Assembly (NCBI RefSeq): GCF_030689305.1
Contig: NZ_JAUYVM010000006.1
Span: 124,001 to 188,000 of the forward strand
Length of the DNA stretch: 64,000 bases
Direction of reading: 5' to 3'
Source of the DNA: Vibrio penaeicida
Lineage (GTDB): Bacteria > Pseudomonadota > Gammaproteobacteria > Enterobacterales > Vibrionaceae
Below, one piece after another: positions 1 through 9,588 of this stretch. The notes under the pieces are model-generated. The model saw nothing but the letters and a program-made list of their open reading frames with translations, made no database searches and was not told where the DNA came from. The position numbers and the translations under genes are program-made. Every line of letters starts with the position of its first letter. The first letter of the stretch is position 1.

Positions 1-1
1 G

Positions 2-682
2 TTTGGATCATTGAACCCTACGCATAATATCTTCCACCATATTGCGCGCCCATTGTTGATTCATAAGAAAATCACATCTGGCAATAAAAAAGAGCTCGAA
101 GAACGCGTATACGATCTTCTTGAGCAAGTGGGGCTCATTCCGCCAAAAGAAACGGCCGAAAAGTTCCCTCACCAGCTTTCTGGTGGACAACGCCAGCGCG
201 TAAATTTAGCAAGAAATATTGCCGTTGGAGCTGAGGTCGTTTTGGCTGATGAACCAACCTCGATGTTAGATGTTTCTATCCGTGCAGGCGTATTAAACCT
301 GATGGAAGAGATGAAGTTTGAAAAGCAGATGTCTTTGCTTTACATCACTCACGACATCGCAACTGCACGTTACATCGCTGAAGACTTAGCCGTTATGTAC
401 GTAGGTCATATGGTTGAGTGGGGAGACACTGAAGAGATCATTCACGATCCGCAACATCCTTACACTCAGCTTTTGGTATCAGCAGTGCCGGATCCAAAGA
501 AATCGATCCATGAAAAATTGAAAGGCAACAAAGGGGATATCCCTCTTTGGACGCCAGAGTCGGCAGGTTGTCCGTTTGCTGGTCGCTGTACTCACGTTTC
601 CGATAAATGCAAAGAGCAGCTACCGGGCGTTACTCAGCTATCAGACAATCACTTTGTCCGTTGCTATCTGTACGAAGACTAA
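2..682 (+). CDS. Oligopeptide-type ABC importer ATPase, probably chitooligosaccharide uptake (5' truncated)
   Basis: The reading frame is open to the window edge, so the N-terminus with the Walker A motif lies upstream. Visible in order are the ABC signature (LSGGQRQR), Walker B (VVLADEPTS), the H-loop (YITHD), and a C-terminal oligopeptide/dipeptide (oligo_HPY) extension with a Cys-bearing GCPFAGRC stretch typical of OppD/OppF/DppF ATPases. It would energise an inner-membrane importer. It sits directly upstream of GH9, glucosamine kinase, GH20 and GH94 genes. In Vibrio that order follows the (GlcNAc)2 ABC transporter of the chitin disaccharide operon, so chitobiose or chitooligosaccharide import is inferred from context. 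From its sequence alone it could be any peptide-type importer. Confidence 0.85.
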   Translation, partial: FGSLNPTHNIFHHIARPLLIHKKITSGNKKELEERVYDLLEQVGLIPPKETAEKFPHQLSGGQRQRVNLARNIAVGAEVVLADEPTSMLDVSIRAGVLNLMEEMKFEKQMSLLYITHDIATARYIAEDLAVMYVGHMVEWGDTEEIIHDPQHPYTQLLVSAVPDPKKSIHEKLKGNKGDIPLWTPESAGCPFAGRCTHVSDKCKEQLPGVTQLSDNHFVRCYLYED

Positions 683-710
683 ATTGCTAGAAAACTAAAT
701 TGTTAGAAAA
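679..710 (+). repeat. Two tandem 16-bp repeats after the transporter gene
   Basis: Two adjacent 16-bp copies differ at one base. They begin at the transporter stop codon and are followed by a small hairpin (5-bp stem at 715-719/724-728, loop GCAA). There is no T-run, so it looks like an intercistronic structure, not a terminator. It may help stabilise the upstream message; function unknown. Confidence 0.4.
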
Positions 711-791
711 CTAGGCTTCGCAAGAAGCAAGCTATAAAAGATATTGAGGCACCGATTTGTGCCTCACTGATTTAATTTACGGGAGAACCCA

Positions 792-2588
792 ATGCAACTC
801 TTAACTAACCAGATAGGCTATGAGGCTTCAGGCGCTAAGCACGCGGTGCTTTGTGTTGACGAAGCGCTCGCAAAAGGCAGCCTGGCTCTACTGGTAAGAG
901 CAGACTCTAAAGACACCGTTTCTGGAAGCATTGGTTCGGAAGGCATCGCTTCTAAGGATACTGGTTCTGAAGAAATTGTTGCTTCGTTCCAGATTAGTGA
1001 AGCCACTCAAGTTGCTCACTGGCATCAAGGGCTGTTTTGCGAGATCGACTTTTCAGAATTTTCGGAATCCGGTCGTTTCTTGCTGCGAGTTAATGAGTTG
1101 CAATCTTCTCCCTTCGATATTCGTGAGGGTGTGTTGATGAACACCACCTTCTCTGATGTCCTTCATTATTTTAAATCCCAACGTTGTGGTGGGATTTACG
1201 AGAAACAAGATCGCACCATCCCTCTGCTGAACTCAGACAAAACTGTCGACGTTCGCGGTGGTTGGTACGATGCATCAGGTGACGTCAGTAAATATATGAG
1301 CCACCTGTCTTATGCCAATTTTTTAAACCCTCAACAAACTCCAATGGTCGTATGGAATATGTTGAAAGGCTTAGAGTTAGTGGAGGAACGCTCTGACTTT
1401 GCAGCATATTCTCGGGTGAGGCTAACAGAAGAAGCACTGTTTGGTGCCGACTTCTTAGCCCGTATGCAACACCCGGAGGGTTTCTTTTACATGACGGTCT
1501 TTGACAAATGGAGCAAAGACATAAAGCAACGGGAGATTTGTGCCTACGAAACGCAGGACGGCCACAAAAAAGACGACTACCAAGCAGGTTTTCGTCAAGG
1601 TGGTGGAATGGCAATCGCAGCTCTAGCTTCTGCTTCTCGACTTGATGTATGTGGCGAATTTTCGCAAGAGTATTACCTAGAAGCGGCGGAAAAAGGCTAT
1701 TGGCACTTAAAGGAGTGCAATACTCGCTACCTCAATGATGGTGAAGAGAACATTATTGATGAGTATTGCGCGTTGATGGCCTGTGTTGAGCTGTACCGCT
1801 CCACTGGCGAACAATGCTACCTGTCGGAGGCGCAAATGTGGGCGAATCGCCTATCGCTGCGCCAGCTGACCGACGCACGTTTTGAACATTACTGGGCTGC
1901 TACAGACGATGGCAGCCGCCCTTATTATCACGCAGCAGAAGCGGGGTTACCCGTTATTGCCCTTTGTGAATATTTGTCCGTTGAAAGACGCGAATCGCAA
2001 AAAGAAAAAATCCAAGAAGTCATCAATCAAGCGGTTGAGTTCGAACTTAATATCACTCATCACGTAGATAACCCATTTGGGTATCCTCGCCAATACGTTA
2101 AATCGGTTAATGGCGTAAAACGAGATGCGTTCTTCGTCGCACACGAAAACGAATCTGGGTATTGGTGGCAAGGCGAAAATGCTCGCTTGGGTTCCCTTTC
2201 AAGCATGATTTACCTTGCGAAGCCATATCTCACAGAATCGTTGCAAACTAAAGCTCAAGCTTATGCTCAGCGCTGTCTCGACTGGATCGTTGGTCTCAAT
2301 CCCTACGACATGTGCATGCTAGATGGATACGGCAAAAACAACCCAGATTACTTACCACAATATGGTTTTTACAACGCTAAAGGTGGTATTTGCAACGGGA
2401 TAACGGGTGGTTTTGACGACGAGGAAGACATCGCTTTCAACCCAGAAGATCAGAAAGACGACATGCTTCAAAACTGGCGCTGGGGTGAACAATGGATCCC
2501 ACATGGCGCTTGGTATTTACTTGCCATCATGGCGCAGTTTTCTGTTCAAACACAAGACTTAGGTCAACCTCAGGATTCAAACGAATGA
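792..2588 (+). CDS. GH9 family exo-glucosaminidase / beta-glucosidase-type enzyme of the chitin operon
   Basis: A 598-residue glycoside hydrolase family 9 protein without a signal peptide, hence cytosolic. An N-terminal Ig-like domain (about 1-110) precedes the (alpha/alpha)6 catalytic domain. The GH9 Asp motif reads GGWYDASGD with Asp160 and Asp164. Near the C-terminus GLNPYDMCMLDGYG matches the family's GxNP signature, and Glu566 (NWRWGEQWIPHG) is the likely catalytic acid. In Vibrio and Photobacterium, GH9 proteins in this operon position act on short glucosaminides or beta-glucosides, not cellulose; that activity is inferred here. The start ATG follows GGGAGA. The N-terminal domain carries a Ser/Gly/Glu-rich insert (about residues 38-62) with an internal SKDT repeat. 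The stop overlaps the next start (ATGA). Confidence 0.85.
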   Translation: MQLLTNQIGYEASGAKHAVLCVDEALAKGSLALLVRADSKDTVSGSIGSEGIASKDTGSEEIVASFQISEATQVAHWHQGLFCEIDFSEFSESGRFLLRVNELQSSPFDIREGVLMNTTFSDVLHYFKSQRCGGIYEKQDRTIPLLNSDKTVDVRGGWYDASGDVSKYMSHLSYANFLNPQQTPMVVWNMLKGLELVEERSDFAAYSRVRLTEEALFGADFLARMQHPEGFFYMTVFDKWSKDIKQREICAYETQDGHKKDDYQAGFRQGGGMAIAALASASRLDVCGEFSQEYYLEAAEKGYWHLKECNTRYLNDGEENIIDEYCALMACVELYRSTGEQCYLSEAQMWANRLSLRQLTDARFEHYWAATDDGSRPYYHAAEAGLPVIALCEYLSVERRESQKEKIQEVINQAVEFELNITHHVDNPFGYPRQYVKSVNGVKRDAFFVAHENESGYWWQGENARLGSLSSMIYLAKPYLTESLQTKAQAYAQRCLDWIVGLNPYDMCMLDGYGKNNPDYLPQYGFYNAKGGICNGITGGFDDEEDIAFNPEDQKDDMLQNWRWGEQWIPHGAWYLLAIMAQFSVQTQDLGQPQDSNE

Positions 2589-3469
2589 CTCAGTATTTTG
2601 TCGGTATCGACGGCGGCGGCACCTCGTGTCGAGCTCGCATAAGAAATGAACAAGGCGAAACACTAGGCGAAGCCAAAAGTGGAAGTGCCAATATCATGTT
2701 AGGCGTCCAGTTCGCAATGGATTCCGTTATTACGGCAGTAACAGAAGCCGCTATGCAAGGTGGTTTATCTGATGCCGAGTTAAATAACATGCATCTTGGC
2801 ATGGCATTGGCTGGGGCTGAGCAAGAATCCTTCTGGCAAGATTTTATGGCTCTGCCACACCCTTTTGCCAGCATCGTGCTGAATACAGACGCCTATGGTG
2901 CATGTTTGGGCGCTCACAATGGTGAAAATGGCGCCATTATGATCGCCGGAACTGGGTCTTGCGGTATTTTGCTGAAAGACGGCGAACAGCATGTTGTCGG
3001 TGGACGAGAGTTTCCTATCTCAGATCAAGGTGGCGGTGCAGTTATGGGGTTACACCTCATTCAACAGGTGCTATTAGCTGAAGATGGGATCGTAGCAAAA
3101 ACACCGCTATCTCAACATGTCATGAGCCATTTCGACAATAATATAGACAATATCGTGACTTGGTCTAAAACAGCAAAACCTCGTGACTATGGACAGTTCT
3201 CTCCCGCTATTTTCGAGCACGCCTACCAAGGTGATGAACTGGGTGTAAAAATGCTTAAGCAAACTGCTTCCGATGTTGAAATGTTCTTAGTGGCATTGAA
3301 CAAAAGAGGGGCAGAACGCATCGCTCTAATGGGCAGCATTGGCGAACGTATTGTCCAATGGCTATCTCCTCCTGTACAAAACTGGATTGTGACACCTAAA
3401 CACGATGCCATTGAAGGCGGCATCATGATGGCGGGCAAACCAGAGCACAATCTATTTACTCTAAGGTAA
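2585..3469 (+). CDS. gspK: Glucosamine kinase, BadF/BadG/BcrA/BcrD ATPase family
   Basis: 294 residues of the actin-like (ASKHA) BadF/BadG family. The N-terminal phosphate-1 loop is GIDGGGTSCRARI. A phosphate-2-like MIAGTGSCGIL and an adenosine-type loop (ISDQGGGAVMG) follow. The family member at this operon position in Vibrio cholerae is the glucosamine-specific kinase making glucosamine-6-phosphate, which fits an upstream enzyme that releases glucosamine from deacetylated chitooligomers. I chose the ATG at 2585, which overlaps the GH9 stop by four bases and puts the nucleotide-binding loop 8 residues from the N-terminus; a longer in-frame start at 2492 lies inside GH9 and is unlikely. Cytosolic; no regulatory site of its own is visible. 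Confidence 0.88.
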   Translation: MTQYFVGIDGGGTSCRARIRNEQGETLGEAKSGSANIMLGVQFAMDSVITAVTEAAMQGGLSDAELNNMHLGMALAGAEQESFWQDFMALPHPFASIVLNTDAYGACLGAHNGENGAIMIAGTGSCGILLKDGEQHVVGGREFPISDQGGGAVMGLHLIQQVLLAEDGIVAKTPLSQHVMSHFDNNIDNIVTWSKTAKPRDYGQFSPAIFEHAYQGDELGVKMLKQTASDVEMFLVALNKRGAERIALMGSIGERIVQWLSPPVQNWIVTPKHDAIEGGIMMAGKPEHNLFTLR

Positions 3470-3477
3470 CAATATCT

Positions 3478-5397
3478 ATGAATTATCGTGTCGATCTTGC
3501 CGTACTTTCAGAGCAAAATGGCGTCGCTCGCTTTGGTCTTACTCTGCATAATTTGAGTGATCAGGATATCTCTTCTTGGGCACTGCATTTTTCATTGGAT
3601 CGATACATCCTTACGGATACCTTAACGCAAGGCAATGTAGAGCAAGTCGGTAGCCATTGCATTCTCACGCCTCAGAATAGTGAAGCTCTTGCTGCTAACC
3701 ATCATTATTTTATCGAGTTTTCGACGAATACATTCCCATTTCGCTATCTTGCTGACGGTATTGATGATGCCTACCTTGAAATCAAACAAGGCGAAGAATC
3801 GAAAAATCTATCAGTAGATATTACGCCCATTGCTCTCTTGTCCCCATACAAGAAACGCGAAAGCATTCCACAAGTAGAAGCAGCAGATATCGCATTAATT
3901 CCCAAACCAAGCAGCATTACGCAGCAGGGTGGAACATTTGCGCTCACTCAGTTGACCGGCGTTTCAATTTCGACATCGTTAGCGGAAGAAGCAACGGAAT
4001 GGCTGATAGAAGAATTAGCCCATACAACTAGTATCAACCTGACACGCAACGAAAATGGAAATGTCATCTTTAGGAGCAATCCTACGCTCGACAAAGGTCA
4101 TTACAACCTTACCGTTCAAGAGCAGTCAATGACATTAGAATCCGGCTCTCGTTCTGGTTTTATGCATGCATGTGCAACCTTGATGCAGCTTATCTCGGCT
4201 AAGCAGGTCAATACTCACGTTCCGTGTGTAGCCATTAAAGACAACCCGAGATACAGCTACCGTGGCATGATGCTCGATTGCGCAAGGCATTTTCACAGTG
4301 TTGAAGAAGTTAAGAAGATGATTAACCATCTTGCTTACTACAAGTTTAACTACTTCCATTGGCACCTAACCGATGACGAAGGCTGGCGCATTGAAATCAA
4401 AGCATTTCCAGAGTTAACCAACATTGGCGCGAAACGTGGACCGGGAATGGAAAACGATTCCCAATACAGCCATTTAGCCACACCTTACGATGGTTTCTAT
4501 ACGCAAGAAGATATAAAGGAAGTCATCGAATACGCTGCGCAACGCGCCATTACAGTAATACCTGAAATTGATATTCCTGGTCACTGCCGCGCAGCGATTA
4601 AAGCTTTGCCCGACTTGTTGGTCGATAAAGAAGATCAATCCGAATATTTAAGTATCCAAAACTACTCCGACAATGTGCTCTCTCCAGCCATTGATGGCAC
4701 TTACCAGTTTTTGGATACCGTGCTCACCGAAGTTTCAGATTTGTTCCCTTCCCCTTACGTTCACATTGGTGCGGATGAGGTTCCCAAGAACGTTTGGACC
4801 AAAAGCCCTCGTTGCCAAGCAATGATGGAAGAATTCGGTTATGACGATGCCAAAGAACTGCAAGGGCATCTATTGCGCCACGCGGAGAAAAAGCTTAAGT
4901 CTCTCGGTAAACGCATGTTGGGCTGGGAAGAAGCGAAACACGGCAATAAAGTCTCTAAAGAGACGGTGATTTATTCTTGGTTAAACGAAGAAGCCGCATT
5001 GGAATGTGCCAAAGATGGGTTTGACGTAGTGCTTCAACCCGCACAAACCACGTACCTCGACATGACACAAGACTACGCGCCAGAAGAACCGGGCGTAGAC
5101 TGGGCCAACCCAATCCCTCTTGAACTGGCCTACCACTATGAACCATTGAGTGAAGTTTCAAATGATGACCCAGTTCGCCAAAGAATCTGGGGCATTCAGT
5201 GCGCCTTATGGTGTGAAAAAATATCAGACCCATCTCGTCTTGAATATATGGTATTCCCTCGAATTTCTGCATTAGCGGAAGTCAGTTGGAGCCAAACCAA
5301 ACAACGAGATTGGCTGGACTATTTGTCCAGATTGAAAGGACATCTGCCTCACTGGCAACGCTTGGGCGTGAATTACCGCTCGCCTTGGCAAGATTAA
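3478..5397 (+). CDS. Cytosolic beta-N-acetylhexosaminidase, GH20
   Basis: A 639-residue GH20 enzyme. An N-terminal immunoglobulin-like/CHB_HEX-type region (about 1-125) is followed by a GH20 N-terminal alpha/beta domain and the TIM barrel (starting near RYSYRGMMLDCARH). The catalytic pair is Asp433-Glu434 in HIGADEVPKNVW, as expected for substrate-assisted catalysis by the 2-acetamido group. No signal peptide is visible, so it works on imported (GlcNAc)n or aryl-glucosaminides in the cytoplasm. It starts 8 bases after the kinase stop and is plainly in the same operon, as in other vibrios. Length and motifs are intact. Confidence 0.92.
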   Translation: MNYRVDLAVLSEQNGVARFGLTLHNLSDQDISSWALHFSLDRYILTDTLTQGNVEQVGSHCILTPQNSEALAANHHYFIEFSTNTFPFRYLADGIDDAYLEIKQGEESKNLSVDITPIALLSPYKKRESIPQVEAADIALIPKPSSITQQGGTFALTQLTGVSISTSLAEEATEWLIEELAHTTSINLTRNENGNVIFRSNPTLDKGHYNLTVQEQSMTLESGSRSGFMHACATLMQLISAKQVNTHVPCVAIKDNPRYSYRGMMLDCARHFHSVEEVKKMINHLAYYKFNYFHWHLTDDEGWRIEIKAFPELTNIGAKRGPGMENDSQYSHLATPYDGFYTQEDIKEVIEYAAQRAITVIPEIDIPGHCRAAIKALPDLLVDKEDQSEYLSIQNYSDNVLSPAIDGTYQFLDTVLTEVSDLFPSPYVHIGADEVPKNVWTKSPRCQAMMEEFGYDDAKELQGHLLRHAEKKLKSLGKRMLGWEEAKHGNKVSKETVIYSWLNEEAALECAKDGFDVVLQPAQTTYLDMTQDYAPEEPGVDWANPIPLELAYHYEPLSEVSNDDPVRQRIWGIQCALWCEKISDPSRLEYMVFPRISALAEVSWSQTKQRDWLDYLSRLKGHLPHWQRLGVNYRSPWQD

Positions 5398-5480
5398 CAT
5401 TGCGTCAAGCAACGGCTTAGACGAAGAAATTACTCGTTTTTTACTGCAACCCTTCGCAGTTTGTTTAAAAGGAAAGAACC

Positions 5481-7886
5481 ATGAAATACGGCTATTTCGA
5501 TAACGATAATCGTGAATATGTCATTACGCGTCCAGATGCACCAGCGCCATGGACAAACTACTTAGGCACGGAAAAGTTCTGTACTGTGATTTCTCATAAC
5601 GCAGGCGGTTACTCATTCTATAACTCTCCAGAATACAACCGTGTCACTAAGTTTCGTCCAAATGCGACTCTTGATCGCCCAGGACATTACGTTTACCTGC
5701 GTGACGATGAAACAGGTGATTACTGGTCAATTTCATGGCAACCAGTGGCAAAAAGCCTAGATGAAGCGAACTACGAAGTTCGTCATGGTCTTTCTTACTC
5801 AAAATTCAAATGTGAATATGCGGGTATTACTGCGACCAAAACGTTGTTTGTACCAAAAGGCGAAGATGCAGAAATCTGGGATGTTGTTCTTAAAAACACA
5901 TCAGATAAGCCTCGTACCATCAGTGCGTTTTCATTTGTTGAATTCTCGTTCAGCCATATCCAATCGGACAACCAAAACCACCAAATGTCTTTGTACTCTG
6001 CAGGTACGGAATACAAAGAGGGTGTGATTGAGTATGACCTTTACTACAACACAAATGACTTTGAAGGTTTCTACTACCTAGCTTCTACGTTCAGCCCAGA
6101 CTCATACGATGGCCAGCGCGACAGCTTCCTAGGTGCTTACCGCGACGAAGCAAACCCGATCGCAGTTGAAAACGGCAAGTGTTCTAACACTGCACAAACT
6201 TGTTACAACCACTGTGGATCATTGCACAAGCAATTCACTATCCAACCGGGTGAAGAAGTGCGTTTTGCTTACATCTTAGGTATTGGTAAAGGCAATGGCG
6301 AGCGCCTGCGTGAAAAATACCAAGATCTCAATGAAGTGGATGCAGCATTTGATGGCATTAAAGCCCACTGGGACGAGCGTTGTGCCAAGTTCCAAGTGAA
6401 GTCACCAAACGAAGGCTTGGATACCATGATCAACACATGGACGCTATACCAAGCAGAAACATGTGTGGTTTGGTCTCGCTTTGCCTCTTTCATTGAAGTA
6501 GGTGGTCGTACTGGTTTGGGTTACCGCGATACCGCGCAAGATGCCATTTCGGTGCCTCACTCCAATGCTGAAATGACACGTAAGCGTCTCGTCGATCTTC
6601 TACGTGGTCAAGTTAAAGCGGGCTACGGCTTGCACCTATTTGATCCTGATTGGTTTGATCCTGAAAAAGCTGACGTTGAGCCTTCGAAATCGCCAACAGT
6701 GGTTCCAACGCCTTCAGACGAAGACAAGATCCACGGCATTGAAGATACATGTTCAGATGATCACTTATGGTTGGTTCCTACTATCTGTAAGTACGTTATG
6801 GAAACGGGTGAAGAAAGCTTCTTCGACGAAAGTATTCCTTACGCAGACGGTGGCGATGCGTCCGTTTATGATCACATGAAAGCAGCCCTAGACTTCTCGG
6901 CTAAATACGTTGGACAAACAGGTATTTGTAAAGGTCTACGTGCAGACTGGAACGACTGTCTGAACCTAGGTGGCGGTGAGTCTTCTATGGTGTCATTCCT
7001 TCATTTCTGGGCACTGCAAGAATTTATCGACCTCGCGAAATACCGCGGCAACGATGAAGATGTTGCTAAGTACACTGAAATGGCAGCAAACGTTCGTGAA
7101 GCTTGTGAAACGCACCTTTGGGACGACGAAGGTGGCTGGTACATTCGTGGTCTTACAAAGAATGGCGAAAAAATTGGTACTGCGCAGCAAAAAGAAGGGC
7201 GTGTACACCTAGAGTCCAATACTCTGGCGGTACTGTCTGGAGCGGTATCTCAAGAGCGCGGCGAAAAAGCAATGGACGCGGTTGATGAGAACCTATTCTC
7301 TGAATACGGTCTGCACCTAAACGCGCCTTCTTTTGCTACACCAAACGATGATATCGGTTTTGTTACTCGTGTTTATCAAGGCGTAAAAGAAAACGGCGCA
7401 ATCTTCTCTCACCCGAACCCTTGGGCATGGGTTGCAGAAGCGAAATTGGGCCGTGGCGACCGTGCAATGAAGTTCTTCGATGCATTGAACCCATACAACC
7501 AAAACGAGAACATCGAAAAGCGTGTTGCTGAACCTTACTCCTACGTTCAGTTCATCATGGGTCGCGACCACCAAGATCATGGCCGTGCAAACCACCCTTG
7601 GTTGACGGGTACCTCTGGCTGGGCATATTTCGCTGTGACCAACTTTATTCTTGGTGTGAGTGCTGGATTTGAAGGCTTAAGTATTGATCCTTGTATCCCA
7701 ACCGAATGGCCTGGATTTGAAGTGACGCGTCAATGGCGTGGAGCAACGTACAACATTAAAGTGCAAAACCCAGATTCCGTCAGCAAGGGCGTGAAATCTA
7801 TCACTGTGAATGGCGAAGCGGTAAGCGGCGTAGTTCCAGTACAAGCTGAAGGCAGCATCAACGACGTTGTCGTTGTTCTTGGCTAG
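5481..7886 (+). CDS. chbP: N,N'-diacetylchitobiose phosphorylase, GH94
   Basis: An 801-residue GH94 phosphorylase, the full family length. It splits (GlcNAc)2 with phosphate into GlcNAc-1-phosphate and GlcNAc, saving ATP in chitin catabolism. The beta-sandwich N-terminal domain (about 1-270) is followed by a helical (alpha/alpha)6 barrel. The catalytic acid falls in RADWNDCLN at Asp492, the residue number known for the Vibrio proteolyticus enzyme. The substrate-loop motif GYRDTAQDA and the C-terminal TGTSGWAYFAVTNFILG region are present. A good Shine-Dalgarno (AAAGGAAAG) precedes the start. The gene is the fourth enzyme of the operon, and the mutase for its GlcNAc-1-P product follows. Confidence 0.95.
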   Translation: MKYGYFDNDNREYVITRPDAPAPWTNYLGTEKFCTVISHNAGGYSFYNSPEYNRVTKFRPNATLDRPGHYVYLRDDETGDYWSISWQPVAKSLDEANYEVRHGLSYSKFKCEYAGITATKTLFVPKGEDAEIWDVVLKNTSDKPRTISAFSFVEFSFSHIQSDNQNHQMSLYSAGTEYKEGVIEYDLYYNTNDFEGFYYLASTFSPDSYDGQRDSFLGAYRDEANPIAVENGKCSNTAQTCYNHCGSLHKQFTIQPGEEVRFAYILGIGKGNGERLREKYQDLNEVDAAFDGIKAHWDERCAKFQVKSPNEGLDTMINTWTLYQAETCVVWSRFASFIEVGGRTGLGYRDTAQDAISVPHSNAEMTRKRLVDLLRGQVKAGYGLHLFDPDWFDPEKADVEPSKSPTVVPTPSDEDKIHGIEDTCSDDHLWLVPTICKYVMETGEESFFDESIPYADGGDASVYDHMKAALDFSAKYVGQTGICKGLRADWNDCLNLGGGESSMVSFLHFWALQEFIDLAKYRGNDEDVAKYTEMAANVREACETHLWDDEGGWYIRGLTKNGEKIGTAQQKEGRVHLESNTLAVLSGAVSQERGEKAMDAVDENLFSEYGLHLNAPSFATPNDDIGFVTRVYQGVKENGAIFSHPNPWAWVAEAKLGRGDRAMKFFDALNPYNQNENIEKRVAEPYSYVQFIMGRDHQDHGRANHPWLTGTSGWAYFAVTNFILGVSAGFEGLSIDPCIPTEWPGFEVTRQWRGATYNIKVQNPDSVSKGVKSITVNGEAVSGVVPVQAEGSINDVVVVLG

Positions 7887-7932
7887 CTCTTAGTTGGTCT
7901 TAGATAACCTAACGGTTCTTGGACAATTTTTT

Positions 7933-7967
7933 GGTGGGAGAGCTTTCTCCCACCCATTTATTTTTTG
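7933..7967 (+). terminator. Intra-operon terminator or attenuator
   Basis: Perfect 9-bp GC-rich stem (7933-7941 with 7946-7954), loop GCTT, then a T-rich run. It lies between the phosphorylase and the mutase, so it should reduce read-through into the mutase or stabilise the upstream 3' end. Confidence 0.8.
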
Positions 7968-8004
7968 GTTCATTGTGAACCACGGAGAGAAATAGGATTT
8001 TAAT

Positions 8005-9417
8005 ATGATTAAGTTCGGTACAGGTGGCTGGCGCGCCTTTATCGGCGAAGAGTTCACCAAAGACAACGTTCGTCTGGTGGCTCAAGCCGTAGCCAATATC
8101 ATGTTAAACGAAAAAGTAGAGGACAAAGGTTTCATTGTCGGTTACGACAGACGCTTCCTTTCTGATAAAGCAGGCAGCTGGTTTGCAGAAGTACTTGCCG
8201 CTAACGGTATCACCGTCAGCTTTATCAACAAGTTTGTTCCTACACCAATCGTGATGTTTAAAGCAAAAGAGATGGGCTGTGCCTACTCAGCTTGTATTAC
8301 TGCATCGCACAACCCTGCCGATTACAATGGCATAAAAGTCTTCATTGAAGGCGGCCGTGACGCAGACGAGATCATCACGCAGAAGATTGAAGATCAAATC
8401 TCAACACTTACACTTGATCAAGTTAAAAGTACCGACTTTGAGCAAGCTGTAGCCGACAAGACCATCATCGAAATCAACCCAATGAACGAGTTCGTTGACT
8501 CGATCATTAACTTTATTGATATCGAAGCGATCAAAAAAGCCAACTTGCGTGTGCTGATCGATCCTATGTTCGGTGTTGCAAAGAACGCACTGCAAACGGT
8601 GCTGATCAATGGTCGTTGTGATGTCGATGTGATCAATGATGGAAAGAATCCAGATTTTGGCGGGCTGATGCCTTCTCCTAGTGCAGCGACACTTTACCGA
8701 CTAAAGCATTTGGTTGCCGCTGAAGGGTATGACATTGGTATCGGTACTGATGGCGATGCTGACCGCTTGGGCATTATTGATGAAAAAGGTGACTTCATTC
8801 ACCCCAATGAAGTTCTAATTCTGCTGTACTACTATTTACTGAAGTACAAAGGTTGGAAAGGGTCGGTTGTACGTAACATCGCAACGACTCATCTCCTAGA
8901 TAAAATTGCAGAAGATAACGGCGAGAAGTCTTTTGAAGTACCGGTTGGCTTTAAGCATATCAGCTCGCAAATGGAAGCAGATGATTCCTTGATTGGTGGT
9001 GAAAGCTCAGGCGGTTTGACCATTCGTGGTCACATCAAAGGCAAAGACGGTGTGTTTGCATCCAGCCTTTTGGTTGAAATGATCAGTGTAACGGGTAAGA
9101 AACTCTCTGAACTACTGGATGAGATCTACAGCCAATATGGCTATGCCTATACTGCTGAAGGTGATTGCACCTTTAAACCAAGCCAGAAAGAAGCACTTTA
9201 CAACAAGATCTATGTTGAAAAGCAGCTCCCTGAATTTGGCTTTGATGTTGAAAAAGTCAGCTATGAAGATGGCGCAAAAGTTTACTTTAAAAATGGTGGC
9301 TGGGTGATTGCAAGATTCTCAGGTACTGAACCTTTGCTTCGTATCTTCTCTGAAATGAAAGACAAAGAAACTGCTGAAGCGACCGTTGCTTTGGTCAAAG
9401 AGTTCTTGTCACTCTGA
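8005..9417 (+). CDS. Phosphoglucomutase/phosphomannomutase family; probable GlcNAc-1-P mutase
   Basis: 470 residues of the alpha-D-phosphohexomutase superfamily with all four signature sites: the phospho-Ser loop TASHNPADYNG, the metal loop GTDGDADRLG, the sugar-specificity loop GGESSGG, and the phosphate-binding loop RFSGTEPLLRI. Position after chitobiose phosphorylase indicates that it converts GlcNAc-1-phosphate to GlcNAc-6-phosphate for NagA. That substrate is inferred from operon context; the sequence alone would also allow glucose or mannose phosphates. It starts 118 bases after the phosphorylase behind a hairpin, preceded by GGAGAG. Cytosolic. Confidence 0.9.
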   Translation: MIKFGTGGWRAFIGEEFTKDNVRLVAQAVANIMLNEKVEDKGFIVGYDRRFLSDKAGSWFAEVLAANGITVSFINKFVPTPIVMFKAKEMGCAYSACITASHNPADYNGIKVFIEGGRDADEIITQKIEDQISTLTLDQVKSTDFEQAVADKTIIEINPMNEFVDSIINFIDIEAIKKANLRVLIDPMFGVAKNALQTVLINGRCDVDVINDGKNPDFGGLMPSPSAATLYRLKHLVAAEGYDIGIGTDGDADRLGIIDEKGDFIHPNEVLILLYYYLLKYKGWKGSVVRNIATTHLLDKIAEDNGEKSFEVPVGFKHISSQMEADDSLIGGESSGGLTIRGHIKGKDGVFASSLLVEMISVTGKKLSELLDEIYSQYGYAYTAEGDCTFKPSQKEALYNKIYVEKQLPEFGFDVEKVSYEDGAKVYFKNGGWVIARFSGTEPLLRIFSEMKDKETAEATVALVKEFLSL

Positions 9418-9530
9418 TCCTAAAGAACAATTGTCACAATTATTCTTTACGATACTTTGGACGCACCGAGTTGCTAGTCACAGCTCGGTGTTCACCTATC
9501 AATTGATGGTGATATACCCCTATAGGTCCA

Positions 9531-9566
9531 AAAACAAAGCCCAGCGATTGCTGGGCTTTATTCTTT
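9531..9566. terminator. Bidirectional terminator between mutase and fbpC
   Basis: 10-bp stem (9536-9545 with 9550-9559), loop GATT, A-run before and T-rich run after, so it can serve both convergent genes. A second weaker stem (9464-9470/9484-9490) sits just upstream without a T-run. Confidence 0.88.
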
Positions 9567-9588
9567 CTGTTTCTAAATTGAGTTTTCG

